From assembly GCA_963733845.1 (NCBI GenBank), contig CAVTEM010000005.1:124001-188000 (forward strand): a stretch of 64,000 nucleotides of DNA, in the 5' to 3' direction. This stretch comes from DATFQE01 sp963733845 (lineage in GTDB: Bacteria > Actinomycetota > Thermoleophilia > Gaiellales > Gaiellaceae). The notes below the pieces were generated by a model. The model saw nothing but the letters and a program-made list of their open reading frames with translations, made no database searches and had not been told where the DNA came from. The translations under genes were made by a program, and so were the position numbers. Shown here in pieces: positions 21,451-29,714 of the stretch (its first letter is position 1; every line of letters begins with the position of its first letter).

Positions 21451-21664
21451 CCGGCGCTCCTTGCAAAAGCTCAGCAATCCTCCTACTTTTTAGGTAGCGG
21501 CTAGGGGAGGGACTTCATGAGCGGACTGCGGCTACTCCGTGCCGGTGCTCCGGTGATTCGTAAGCCGGCGCCGGCCTGGGCGACCGCGTCCGCCTCACTT
21601 TCCGCGTCAACCTGGTGCTGAGCAAGGGCGTCAGGACGCGCTTCACCAGCTGATCGCTACCAGG

Positions 21665-21690
21665 CGAGGGGCGGCGACACCCGCCCCTCG
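21665..21690. terminator. Hairpin, possible bidirectional terminator
   Basis: Perfect 10-bp stem CGAGGGGCGG/CCGCCCCTCG with a 6-base loop and no T-run. It lies between dnaG and the convergent matrixin gene. Confidence 0.45.
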
Positions 21691-21753
21691 TCACTCGCCT
21701 CGAGCCATCGCACGGCGGGTGCACTCCGCCCGCTAGGCCTGGACGGCAGCCGT

Positions 21754-21783
21754 GAGGGGCAGCCGAGTGGCTGCCCCTCACCG
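21754..21783. terminator. Strong hairpin between convergent genes
   Basis: Perfect 13-bp stem GTGAGGGGCAGCC/GGCTGCCCCTCAC with a GAGT loop. It ends 8 bases beyond the stop of the minus-strand metalloprotease gene. There is no T-run, so it is a hairpin-type terminator or mRNA 3'-end stabiliser. Confidence 0.6.
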
Positions 21784-21790
21784 AAGGTCC

Positions 21791-22489
21791 TCAGTCGCAG
21801 GCCACCAACGGCTGCGTCGGAGGGAATGGGTCGATACCTTCGACCGCCCACGCGAACACGATCGCAATGCCCGCGAGGTCGCACTCCGACAGCGTCGGCA
21901 CGATTCCGTTGCTCCAGTGCCAGCCGTACCCCATCAGGTCGGTCGACTCCTCCAGCGGCAGGGCGTGCCCGAGCCCCAGCGCGTGGCCGAGCTCGTGCAT
22001 GGTCACGTAGTACAGGTACTGCGGTGGGTACGTGAACCCGACAGGCGGCGTCAGATCCGAGCGCACGATGACGTTCGGACACGAGTGCGCCCCGCAGATC
22101 GCGTACCCGCCGAACACCGTCCCGCCCGCCGTGGGGTTGTAGTGCAGCACGATGTCGGCCTTGTGCTTGGCCGTGTACTGGTCGGTGACGTCGCTGAGCG
22201 TGATCAGCCCGCCGAACTCCTGCCGCAGTGCGTAATCCCAGTCGGCGATCGCCTGATGCACCGCGGCCAGCGACGCCTCGTCGACCTTCGGATGCGCCTG
22301 CACCGCCACGGTCAGGTCCGTGTGGTCCCACCAGTAGCCGGGGTAGTTGAACGCGCCGTGCAGGATCAGGACGCTGTCCGTGTCGGGCGGCGTCGGCGCC
22401 GGCCGTAGCGGCGTCACCGCTCTAGCAGCAGTCGCCGCGACTGCGGCCACGAGCAATACGAGCAGAAGCAAGAGCACCTTCCTTTTCAT
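21791..22489 (-). CDS. Secreted matrixin-type zinc metalloprotease
   Basis: A 232-residue metzincin. It has a signal peptide (MKRKVLLLLL..AAVAAT, cleavage near residue 24), an extended N-terminal part, and HELGHALGLGH (H165, H169, H175 as zinc ligands, E166 catalytic) with Met186 in LMGYGW as the Met-turn. Four cysteines could form two disulfides. It starts at ATG 22489 with GGAGG 8 bases upstream. It is probably exported and acts outside the cell; substrate unknown. Confidence 0.85.
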   Translation of the reverse strand: MKRKVLLLLLVLLVAAVAATAARAVTPLRPAPTPPDTDSVLILHGAFNYPGYWWDHTDLTVAVQAHPKVDEASLAAVHQAIADWDYALRQEFGGLITLSDVTDQYTAKHKADIVLHYNPTAGGTVFGGYAICGAHSCPNVIVRSDLTPPVGFTYPPQYLYYVTMHELGHALGLGHALPLEESTDLMGYGWHWSNGIVPTLSECDLAGIAIVFAWAVEGIDPFPPTQPLVACD

Positions 22490-22579
22490 GCCCAGTCCTC
22501 CATCTCGGGGATATGAATAGCTATATGTCCCCGAGCCGGCAGGTGTCAAACGACCGCCACTTGGCTCCGAGCGGTGCAA

Positions 22580-22652
22580 CTCCCCGGGTTGGACTCGAAC
22601 CAACAACCCTCCGGTTAACAGCCGGATGCTCTGCCAATTGAGCTACCGGGGA
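22580..22652 (-). tRNA. tRNA-Asn (GTT)
   Basis: 73-base cloverleaf. Acceptor stem TCCCCGG/CCGGGGA with discriminator G, D-arm TAGCTCAATTGGCAGAGCA, anticodon loop CTGTTAA giving GTT, T-arm GTTGGTTCGAGTCCAAC. CCA is not encoded. Confidence 0.95.
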
Positions 22653-22800
22653 ACGGGTAGCGGCGCGCGCCATGATAGCGGCGGTTGGACGAGATTCCCC
22701 GGCCGGGGTGGGAATGGCAACGTCGTCGGCGGCCCCGTTCGCGACCGTCGCCGCACCGACTACATCCGCGTCTGTCGTAGTGCCTGTCTAGCCTGTCGGT

Positions 22801-23178
22801 GTGGACGAGCCACAGGGCCGTCATCCGTGGCTCGAGCGCCTGCGCGAGCAGCGAGAGCGCCATCTCGGTCGGAGCCGCTTCTACCGGGTGCCGTTCGCGC
22901 TGCTGGGGTTCACCGTCGTCCTGCTCGGGATCGCGATGCTCGTCCTCCCGGGTCCGGGGTTGCTGGTGATCGCGGTCGGGCTCGGAATGCTGGCGCTCGA
23001 GTTCGCCTGGGCCGAGCGCGTCCTCGAGCGCACGCTCGAACGCATGACGCAGACGGGCGCGCGGGTGCGGCGGCTGACCCGGCTCGAGAAGGCCGCGTCG
23101 CTCGCCGGAGGCCTGGCGATGCTCGGTGCGCTGATCGCCCTGGCACTGTACGTCGACATCCCGTTTCTACCGTTTTAG
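22801..23178 (+). CDS. PGPGW-family transmembrane protein
   Basis: A 125-residue membrane protein of the PGPGW (TIGR02611-like) family, known in actinobacteria but without a defined function. The hallmark is LPGPGLLVIAVGLGMLALEF in the second hydrophobic segment, followed by an amphipathic Arg/Glu-rich helix and a third membrane helix. GTG start at 22801 with TAGCCT 6 bases upstream, so probably leaderless. Its TAG stop overlaps the first bases of repeat copy B. Confidence 0.85.
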   Translation: MDEPQGRHPWLERLREQRERHLGRSRFYRVPFALLGFTVVLLGIAMLVLPGPGLLVIAVGLGMLALEFAWAERVLERTLERMTQTGARVRRLTRLEKAASLAGGLAMLGALIALALYVDIPFLPF

Positions 23179-23230
23179 GAGGGCCTGGCCGAATACGGTT
23201 GTGACGAACAGCATTCCGCCAGGCCCTCCT
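23177..23230. repeat. Dispersed structured repeat, short derivative B (54 bp)
   Basis: Perfect 13-bp inverted ends AGGAGGGCCTGGC/GCCAGGCCCTCCT around a 28-base loop that contains GAAT/ATTC. On the minus strand it reads GGCGGAATGCTGTTCGTC, which matches GGCGGAACGACGTTCGTC of the long copy at 45688-45853. It is therefore an internally shortened relative. The first AG completes the TAG stop of the preceding gene. Confidence 0.75.
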
Positions 23231-23257
23231 TCTAGCGCCGCAGGCTAAGATCAGAGC

Positions 23258-23494
23258 GTGGGCTGGCTCTGGATTGCATTGCTCGCCTGCGCCGTGGCGG
23301 TGCTGGTCGCCGCCGAGTGGCCCAGGTTGTCGAGCCGCATGGGCCTCGAAGCTCGCCGCAGGCGAGATCGCGCGCGGCGCAAGTCGCAGCTGAAGCTCCT
23401 CCGGACGGAGAGCGACGAGTTCGAGGCCGCGGTCCAACGCGACCTGGAGCAGCTCCCGGTCACCCAGGAGACCGACCGCGAGCGGCCCAGCTAG
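23258..23494 (+). CDS. Small membrane-anchored coiled-coil protein
   Basis: A 78-residue protein: an N-terminal membrane helix (WLWIALLACAVAVLVAAEW), then a highly basic helix (RRRRDRARRKSQLKLLRTE) and an acidic tail likely to form a short coiled coil. No family is recognised. GTG 23258 lies 6 bases after TAAGAT with no Shine-Dalgarno sequence. The stop overlaps the convergent subtilase stop by four bases. Confidence 0.6.
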   Translation: MGWLWIALLACAVAVLVAAEWPRLSSRMGLEARRRRDRARRKSQLKLLRTESDEFEAAVQRDLEQLPVTQETDRERPS

Positions 23495-25962
23495 CGAACC
23501 ACGAACGTCGTGGTGAGGCGCGCGGTGTTGGGGAGGATCGCCGTGGCGTTCTCCATGTTCCGCGACTCCTGGTAGTCCGAGACCTGGAGGTCGAGACGGT
23601 GGCGGCCGGGCGCGAGGTTCCCCGTGTCCAGTCGGAGCACGCCGTCGACGTAGGCGGCCGAAACCTGGCCGCGGTCGACCATCGCGACCGCTGTGCGCGG
23701 ATCGACACCGGCGCCGGCGTCGGTCGCGCGGACGCGCAGTGATGAGCCGCTCGCGACGCTGCGCGTCGCGAGCCGCAGCCGCGGCGGCCGCGTGTCGTTG
23801 ACCCAGTAGCGGAACCGGAACGCGCCGGCGGTGCCCTGGCTCGGGCCGTCGAACACGATGTCGTAGTTGCCGGCGGCCGGGCGGACGGCGCCGGCGGCGG
23901 GAGTCGCGGCCCGGAACTGGCGCAGGTACGGGTTGAGGTTGATCGGCAGCGCTGTCTGGCCGAGGAGGCGGTTCTCGTCGCCCGCGCGGACGATGCGTGG
24001 CTCGACGCGCACGCCCTTGGCCCGCCAGACGACCGCCACGCCGAAGTTCTCCACCGCTCGGCGCAGGCGCACGCGGAAGACCTGCTCGGGCCCGGGCAGG
24101 TTGCCGGTCACGCCCATGACCGCGACGTCGGACGGATAGCGGTAGTTGCGCACCCGGGCGGACGCGCCGCGGGTCGTCGCGCGGTGGACGCCCGGACGGC
24201 TGAGCGGGCGCGCCTGCTTGCGGGCGAGCGCCGGCGCCGTGACTCGCACCCAGTAAGGGATCCGGCGCCGCTCGGCGCCCCGGGTCAGCACCACGAAGCC
24301 GCTCAGCTCGCGCTGGCGCGCTGCCGGGCGGGCCGCGACCGTGACGGGCAGCGTTCCGGGAGCCGTCGCTGCGGCGGGCACGCCGATCGAGACGCCCGAG
24401 TCCGCACGGACATGCTCCACCGTCACCGACCACGGCGTCGCGCCTCCCCCCGCGTCCTCGAGCCTGACGGTCTGCGTGAGCGAGGCGCCCCGCCGGAGCA
24501 GGCCGAACGACAGGCTCGAGGGCGAGGCGAAAACCAGCGGTGCGTCGGCCTTCTGCAGGTCGACGAGGCCGCCGCCCTCGCGCACCGGGAACGCGTCTGC
24601 TGCGTCGGCCACCACCGTTCCGGTCTGAACGAGCGCAGACTTCACCTGGGCGACCGTCCAGGCCGGGTGCCGCTGGTGCAGCAGCGCCGCGGCGCCGGCG
24701 ACGTGTGGGGCGGCCATGCTCGTGCCGCTGAAGCCCGCCCAGGTGCCTTCACGCGCCGGAACGGACGAGAGGATCTCCACACCGGGCGCGCTCACGTCGG
24801 GCTTCAGCTGCAGTGAGACCGGGGTGGGGCCGGCGGAGGAGAACTCGGCCAGGGAGGGGCGGCGCTCAGGGGTGACCGCGGCGACGGTGATCGCGCGGGC
24901 GGCGCTCCCCGGCGACGTGATCGAGCCGCCGCCGAACTCGGCGTAGTCGTTGCCGGCAGCGACCACCGGGATCACACCGGCGGCCGCGGCTCCGTCGAGC
25001 GCGCGCACGACCAGGTCGCGGCTCGGCTCGATCTCCGGCTCGCCCAGCGAGAGGTTGATCACGTCCATGCCGTCCCGCACGGCCATCTCGATGCCTTTGG
25101 CGATCTCGGGCGAGTTGCCGTTCAGGCCGACACCGGCGATCGTCGGGACGGTCAGCACCTTGTAGTTGCCGAGGTACGCGCCGGGAGCGACACCGCCGAC
25201 GATGCGGTTGCCCGCGGCGCGCGTCCCTGCGTTACCGGCCGCGATTCCAGCCACGTGGGTGCCGTGCTCGGAGAGGAGCGGGTCGAACGGCCGTCCGGCG
25301 TTGCGCCACCCGGGCGAGGGCGGCGGGAACGCGCGCGCGACGATCACCTTGGCGCTCGTGTCCGCGAGGACGCCCTTGGGGAAGCCCGGAGGCGGCACGT
25401 AGCCGGCCGGGTTGAAGAACGGGTGCGACGAGTCGATTCCGTCGTCGACGACGCCGATCTTGAGTCCCTGGCCGGTGGTCGGCGGAGCGCCGGCGTAGAG
25501 GGAGTTGGCCTTGATCAGCTTGACGCTGCGGTCGAGGAGCGGCCGGTAGCGCAGGCTCGGCCAGACGGTCTGGACTCCGGGTACGGAGGTCAGGCGGTCG
25601 GCTTGGTCGCGGGGGAGCACGACCGAGAAGCCGTTGAGCACGACGCTGTAGTTCCAGCCGAACCGCGCGCCCGGGAAGCGCGTCACGATCCGCGACTGCA
25701 GCGAGCGCTGAGCTCCTGCGAGCGTCCGCAGATAGGAGCGGCTCGCGGGCGTGCGCAGGTTCACGCGGCCACGGGTGCGCGTCGCCGCCAGCGTCCGTCC
25801 CTGGGAGGTCGCGCGCGAGAGCGGCGGCTGATCGAGCGTGATCACGACCTGGACGAGTTCGGCCGGGTTATCTCCTGTGGTGCGGGCGAGGGCCGACGCA
25901 CCCGGAAGGGCGACCAGGAACACTGCTGCGAATAGAAGGCCGACCCGTCTCAGATTCCCCAT
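23491..25962 (-). CDS. Secreted subtilisin-like (S8) serine protease
   Basis: An 823-residue exported protease. Signal peptide to about residue 27, an I9-like propeptide region, then the S8 domain with D173 (VVDDGID), H233 (EHGTHVAG), oxyanion N338 (AAGN) and S415 (SGTSMAAPH). About 380 residues of beta-rich C-terminal domains follow, with Fn3-like strands and a final cadherin- or big-like domain ending in TTTFVVR. The general layout is that of actinobacterial extracellular subtilases. With the matrixin nearby it suggests scavenging of protein outside the cell. Confidence 0.93.
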   Translation of the reverse strand: MGNLRRVGLLFAAVFLVALPGASALARTTGDNPAELVQVVITLDQPPLSRATSQGRTLAATRTRGRVNLRTPASRSYLRTLAGAQRSLQSRIVTRFPGARFGWNYSVVLNGFSVVLPRDQADRLTSVPGVQTVWPSLRYRPLLDRSVKLIKANSLYAGAPPTTGQGLKIGVVDDGIDSSHPFFNPAGYVPPPGFPKGVLADTSAKVIVARAFPPPSPGWRNAGRPFDPLLSEHGTHVAGIAAGNAGTRAAGNRIVGGVAPGAYLGNYKVLTVPTIAGVGLNGNSPEIAKGIEMAVRDGMDVINLSLGEPEIEPSRDLVVRALDGAAAAGVIPVVAAGNDYAEFGGGSITSPGSAARAITVAAVTPERRPSLAEFSSAGPTPVSLQLKPDVSAPGVEILSSVPAREGTWAGFSGTSMAAPHVAGAAALLHQRHPAWTVAQVKSALVQTGTVVADAADAFPVREGGGLVDLQKADAPLVFASPSSLSFGLLRRGASLTQTVRLEDAGGGATPWSVTVEHVRADSGVSIGVPAAATAPGTLPVTVAARPAARQRELSGFVVLTRGAERRRIPYWVRVTAPALARKQARPLSRPGVHRATTRGASARVRNYRYPSDVAVMGVTGNLPGPEQVFRVRLRRAVENFGVAVVWRAKGVRVEPRIVRAGDENRLLGQTALPINLNPYLRQFRAATPAAGAVRPAAGNYDIVFDGPSQGTAGAFRFRYWVNDTRPPRLRLATRSVASGSSLRVRATDAGAGVDPRTAVAMVDRGQVSAAYVDGVLRLDTGNLAPGRHRLDLQVSDYQESRNMENATAILPNTARLTTTFVVR

Positions 25963-26020
25963 GGTACGTGCGTTTCCGGGCCTTCGCCGACGTCGGAGCC
26001 CGGCTACACTGAGCGTCCGC

Positions 26021-26104
26021 GCGGATGTGGCGGAATTGGTAGACGCGCACGGTTCAGGTCCGTGTGGGCTTCGGCTCGTGGAGGTTCAAGTCCTCTCATC
26101 CGCA
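26021..26104 (+). tRNA. tRNA-Leu (CAG)
   Basis: 84-base class II tRNA. Acceptor GCGGATG/CATCCGC with discriminator A, D-arm TGGCGGAATTGGTAGACGC, anticodon loop TTCAGGT giving CAG, a variable arm GTGGGCTTCGGCTCGT and T-arm GGAGGTTCAAGTCCTC. TACACT at 26005-26010 is a plausible -10. Confidence 0.95.
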
Positions 26105-26522
26105 TAGCGACCCGGTTCCGGGCCACGACGGGTCAGACGGGATCAGGACGGGCCAGGATCTCGCTCCAGCACGGCGATTGCGGGACGCTTCACGCGCATG
26201 ATCGCCCGTAGCCGTGCGGACTCGCAGACGGGCGCATTTCGGGTCGCTGAGTCACGGATATGAGTCACGAACCGTCCGTGACTCAGGACCAGCGCAGCCG
26301 CCGTCGAGTTCGTCCACGATGGACTCGCGAGGGGGCTACTCCCTCGTCGCCATGTCCCCGGGCGATTGTGACTCCGCGGGGGCTTACTTCCTTCGTCAGT
26401 GGCGGATGATCCGGTCCGTGGCGGAGGACGTTTCACCGCCTGCGCGCCCAGCTCCCCCGCTTCGATCAGACAGAAGTGGCCGCGGTCGGAGCTCGCGTGC
26501 GGCCGGATCGCCCCTTGGGCCG
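26105..26522. other. Gene-free region after tRNA-Leu, with TGAGTCACG repeats
   Basis: I see no convincing gene in these 418 bases. The notable structure is a 12-bp inverted repeat CTGAGTCACGGA (26247-26258) and TCCGTGACTCAG (26275-26286), with a third, direct copy TGAGTCACG at 26261-26269 between them. The rest has weak coding character in every frame. Confidence 0.5.
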
Positions 26523-26744
26523 CTAGCGCTTGCGGCCGTTGACGAGCTCTCCCTTGTCCGTCCAAGTGACCGGGCCGCTCCGCTCGAAGACTTTCCGTTG
26601 GAAAACGATCCCCGCCACGAACAGCAGCGCGAAACCCAGCACGAGCTTGAGGTGCGGGACGCCCGCAACCAGGCCGATGATGAGTAGCAGGGCCACGAAG
26701 GGCACCGCGATGATGCCAAGAGCGATCAGGAGAATGAGCTTCAC
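26523..26744 (-). CDS. Small two-span membrane protein
   Basis: A 73-residue protein, mostly two hydrophobic helices (LILLIALGIIAVPFVALLLI and LKLVLGFALLFVAGIVF) followed by a soluble tail ending DKGELVNGRKR. GTG at 26744 is the most sensible start because upstream text becomes arginine-rich and disordered. No Shine-Dalgarno sequence is obvious. No family recognised. Confidence 0.55.
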   Translation of the reverse strand: MKLILLIALGIIAVPFVALLLIIGLVAGVPHLKLVLGFALLFVAGIVFQRKVFERSGPVTWTDKGELVNGRKR

Positions 26745-27086
26745 AGGAGTTGCTTTTCGGTTACTGACGGCGCGACGAGGAGTGCGGCGTGGATAGTGTC
26801 GAGCGGCCTCGCGTGGATCACCCCCGAATAGGGGATCTGGCTCGCGCGGGCAGTGTTTTGCGCCCGCGCGGTCGCGGGTCGTCGAGGACATGGCCGAACG
26901 AGCGTCTAGCGGGGAGCTCGAGGCGCCTACCCTCGAGCTGGGCCGGGTCGCGGTAGCGCCCGGGCGTTCGGCTCGCCACCCGGCCCCCTCTTGAGGAGTG
27001 GCGGGCCGGCCGAAGCCGACCTTGATCCACGGGTGAGCCGAGGGCGTACACCCTGCGTGATTCCCGAACGCATCCCCACCCGCTAG
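26745..27086. other. Gene-free region
   Basis: These 342 bases hold no frame with convincing coding character, tRNA or strong hairpin. A promoter for the small membrane protein on the minus strand would be expected near 26750-26800, but no clear consensus is visible. Confidence 0.5.
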
Positions 27087-27287
27087 ATGCCCCGTTCGCT
27101 GCGTCAGGTGCCGAGGCGCGTCTGCCCGGAATGCGGCCGTTTGGTGCGCGTGACACTCGGCGGCACGTTCCCATGGCACTACCGGCTGAACGTCAGCGGC
27201 CCCGGCTCCCGCTGCCCGCAGAGAGAGGCGGCGCCATCCGCTGCTGCGAACGGGAACAGGCGCGTCGCCAGGTCACGGGAACAGTGA
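27087..27287 (+). CDS. Small zinc-ribbon-like protein
   Basis: A 66-residue protein with CPECG near residue 13 and a later GSRCPQ. The spacing (CxxC, about 25 residues with a His in FPWHYR, then C) is like small zinc-finger proteins that occur widely in actinobacteria and their phages. The tail is Ala/Arg-rich and probably disordered. ATG 27087 directly follows TAG. Moderate support only; function unknown. Confidence 0.4.
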   Translation: MPRSLRQVPRRVCPECGRLVRVTLGGTFPWHYRLNVSGPGSRCPQREAAPSAAANGNRRVARSREQ

Positions 27288-27353
27288 GACATTCCGGCCG
27301 TGCCCCGCTCGGCGCACCGCTGACCGCGCGCGACAATCCTGACGAGACGCCAG

Positions 27354-27563
27354 ATGAGAAAGGACGTTCGTGAGTTCATACGCCGGCTCGAGGCCGTGGG
27401 CTTGACCGTCGAGTCGACGCCGGGCCACTACCGGGTCCTGCGTGACGGAAAGCCGCTCCGTAAGGAAAACGGCATGCCGTTCATGCTGCCGTTCTCCCCG
27501 GACACGATCCGCTGGCGCAGGGCGGCAATCGTCGAGCTACGCAAGCTCGGCATCGATCTCTAG
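27354..27563 (+). CDS. HicA/YcfA-like small protein
   Basis: A 69-residue protein with the layout of HicA-type double-stranded-RNA-binding folds. It has an N-terminal helix (VREFIRRLEAVGLTVEST), a GHYRVLRDGK strand with the position of the catalytic histidine, and a final helix (RWRRAAIVELRKLGI). HicA toxins cleave mRNA and normally pair with HicB. No HicB-like gene lies on either side, so this may be a solitary or non-toxic family member. Assignment is by pattern, not alignment. Confidence 0.55.
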   Translation: MRKDVREFIRRLEAVGLTVESTPGHYRVLRDGKPLRKENGMPFMLPFSPDTIRWRRAAIVELRKLGIDL

Positions 27564-27657
27564 CCGCGTACTCGCTGCAGGAATCGCGCTCTGCGGCGGT
27601 CGACGCTGCAGGCTGAGCGTGAGAACATCGAGGGAGGCAACGACGAGAGGGGCGTGC

Positions 27658-28497
27658 ATGGGCACTCGCGCCTTCGGGCGCCAGGCTGCGGCCACCGAGC
27701 GTGATGCTCGTGTGCGGCCGCGGACCGCTCATTCGTCCCCGGCCGAGCTCATCCTCGCGCTCCAGCGGACGGCGGGCAACCGGGCGCTGACGTCGTCGTT
27801 GCGCTCGCAGGCGGCGCTGCAGCGCAAGGAGGACTGGAACTTCACGCCCGCGGACTACGCCGCGCTCGTCAAGCAGGGGAAGGAGCTCCGGTTCGCGGCA
27901 GACAGCGGCTGGCTTCCCGAGCCGCTTCAGCAGAACCTGCTGACGACCTTGAAGTTCGCCCTTACGTCAAAGAACCCGGCTCGGACGGCGGGCGTCAACG
28001 TCAAGGACTTCTACCACGGCCATTTCGTCGTCCCGAAGGCCAAGGCGAGCGAGGACCTCAAGACGAAAGCGTCAGCTTTCGAGAGGAAGTCGGAGGCGAT
28101 CCAGGGGAAGGCGCTCGGCGGCGAGTGGTTCGATCCCGTGACCAAGGAGAACCTCGCCGCGTACACGAAGGCCATGCAGGAGACGGAGCAGCTCGCCACC
28201 CCGCTCCTCACGGAGGCGCTGAAGATCGAGGGCGCCGCGGTGCACTACCACACCTTCGAGCTCAGCGGGCCGAAGCTGAAGCCCGGCAGCGCGACGCGGA
28301 ACATCCTCACGCCGATCGGCGGGGCTCCGGCCGGCTACGACCCGTCGGGCACCGGAAAGGACGCGAATGCCTTCCGCGACGAGTACCAGGAGGTCCTCCA
28401 GTTCGCGTTCCTGGTGGACGAAACGGGCGTCATCCACGTGACCGTCGGAACGACCATGAACCTGTCGCGAGTAACCGGCACGCCGATCGGCAGTTGA
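27658..28497 (+). CDS. Protein with injection-system cargo-like N-terminus, unknown C-terminal domain
   Basis: A 279-residue soluble protein. Residues about 27-48 read SPAELILALQRTAGNRALTS, the LQRTAGNRAV-type stretch that recurs at the N-terminus of DUF4157 and other proteins linked to extracellular contractile injection systems. The remainder is an unrecognised domain with a Lys-rich helical middle and an ordered C-terminal half containing AVHYHTFEL, GKDANAFRDEYQE and a final beta section FAFLVDETGVIHVTVG. GAGAGGGG precedes ATG 27658. A TPR gene follows 13 bases later. No sheath, tube or baseplate genes are in the window. Confidence 0.6.
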   Translation: MGTRAFGRQAAATERDARVRPRTAHSSPAELILALQRTAGNRALTSSLRSQAALQRKEDWNFTPADYAALVKQGKELRFAADSGWLPEPLQQNLLTTLKFALTSKNPARTAGVNVKDFYHGHFVVPKAKASEDLKTKASAFERKSEAIQGKALGGEWFDPVTKENLAAYTKAMQETEQLATPLLTEALKIEGAAVHYHTFELSGPKLKPGSATRNILTPIGGAPAGYDPSGTGKDANAFRDEYQEVLQFAFLVDETGVIHVTVGTTMNLSRVTGTPIGS

Positions 28498-28510
28498 CGA
28501 GGAAGCGTCG

Positions 28511-28963
28511 ATGACCGAACTCGACTACCGCCTGCTCGCCGCCAAGGTGGCGATCGCCGAGGGCAGGTACCAGGAGGCCATCGACCAACTCGATCGGATC
28601 GCGGTGGAGTCCCAGGAGGAGGAAGCGGAGAAGCTCGTCCTCTCCGGCCAGGGCTTCGAGGGCTTGAACGACGCGGCTCGCGCGCACGACGCATACACCC
28701 GGGCGCGCGCACTCGCGCCGGAGTTCGCCGCGCCGCTGCTTCGGGAGGGCGTCCTCCTCTATCGCCGCGGAGACCGGGAGGGAGCGCGCATGCTCCTGTA
28801 CCGCTATTTCCAGGCCGAGCCCGGCAACCCGGAGGCCCTGTACTACCTCGCGCTCTGCGAGCTGGATCGCTCCCGTCGATCCGACGCCGTTCGGAGGCTC
28901 GCCGTCCTCGACGGCCCGAGCGCGGCCTGGTCGAGCGAGCTGCTGGAATCCGCTCGCGACTGA
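28511..28963 (+). CDS. TPR-repeat protein
   Basis: A 150-residue, mostly helical protein with about three tetratricopeptide units (EGRYQEAIDQLDRIAVES, NDAARAHDAYTRARALAPEF, YYLALCELDRSRRSDAVRRL). No signal or membrane segment. It follows the cargo-like gene by 13 bases with GAGGAAG before the ATG, so the two are probably cotranscribed. TPR proteins act as scaffolds or chaperones, and an accessory or immunity role for its neighbour is possible but unproven. Confidence 0.75.
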   Translation: MTELDYRLLAAKVAIAEGRYQEAIDQLDRIAVESQEEEAEKLVLSGQGFEGLNDAARAHDAYTRARALAPEFAAPLLREGVLLYRRGDREGARMLLYRYFQAEPGNPEALYYLALCELDRSRRSDAVRRLAVLDGPSAAWSSELLESARD

Positions 28964-29106
28964 CGCGACGCCGAGCTCGATCGCGCGGGTCGCCGCGTCT
29001 TCGCGCCTGCGCCTTTTCCACGACGAGCAATCAGCGCCGTCCCGGATGGCTCCGTTCCGCAGGGGCACGATGCTTGCGGGGACTTTCGATCTTCGAGGAG
29101 GTTCCG

Positions 29107-29583
29107 ATGACGACGATCAGTGAGGCGGCGTCCGAGTTCCTCGCGCACAAGCGCGTGGCGGTTACGGGCGTGTCACGCGAGCCGGGTAGCCACGGCAGCA
29201 ACGCGGTCTACAAGCGTCTCCGCGACCGCGGCTACGAGGTCTTCGCGGTGAATCCGAACGCGGATACGGTGGAGGGCGATCGCGCCTACCACGATCTCCG
29301 CGCGATTCCGAGCGGCGTCGACGCGGTCGTGATCGGCACGAAGCCGGAGATCGCCGACGAGACGATGCGCGAGTGTGCGGACCTTGGCATCGAGCACGTC
29401 TGGATGCACCGCGGGCCGGGGGCGGGCAGCGTCTCGAAGACGGCCGCGGAGTACGGCCGCGCGCACGGCATCAAGGTGATCGACGGCGGCTGCCCGTGCA
29501 TGTTCGACCCGACCGCCGATCTCGGACACAAAGCGATGCGCAGGCTGTTCACGCTGACGGGCAACGTTCCGAGGCAGGTCTGA
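29107..29583 (+). CDS. CoA-binding domain protein (YccU family)
   Basis: A 158-residue Rossmann-fold protein of the CoA_binding_2 family. Typical text is VAVTGVSREPGSHGSNAVYKRL, GYEVFAVNPNADTVEG, VVIGTKPEIADETMREC, WMHRGPGAGSVSKTAAEYGR, and the C-terminal GGCPCMF. Homologues bind CoA in vitro, but no reaction is established. GAGGAGG stands 6 bases before ATG 29107. Confidence 0.88.
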   Translation: MTTISEAASEFLAHKRVAVTGVSREPGSHGSNAVYKRLRDRGYEVFAVNPNADTVEGDRAYHDLRAIPSGVDAVVIGTKPEIADETMRECADLGIEHVWMHRGPGAGSVSKTAAEYGRAHGIKVIDGGCPCMFDPTADLGHKAMRRLFTLTGNVPRQV

Positions 29584-29714
29584 GCGCTAACTCGTCGAGG
29601 AGACCCGCCAAGACGATTCGTCGAGAGCTCTTCGGGGAACGTAACTACCCGCCGCCAAGACACGATCGTGGCGGCTGCGGCCTGACGGCATTTCCGCGGA
29701 TCGAGGAGGAGTCC

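Larger units (their letters stand above)
21451..21790. other. Gene-free region with hairpins and a possible gene remnant
   Basis: No intact gene is seen. After GGGAGGGACTTC, an ATG at 21517 opens only 34 codons. An overlapping frame (about 21576-21652) reads GDRVRLTFRVNLVLSKG and ends at TGA, which looks like the tail of a beta-rich protein. Two strong hairpins follow. This may be the remnant of a small gene broken by deletion or by sequence error. Confidence 0.4.

Noticed and set aside
26143..26565. Minus-strand frame after tRNA-Leu
   Set aside because: Low-complexity composition and no ribosome-binding site; it overlaps the better-supported small membrane protein.
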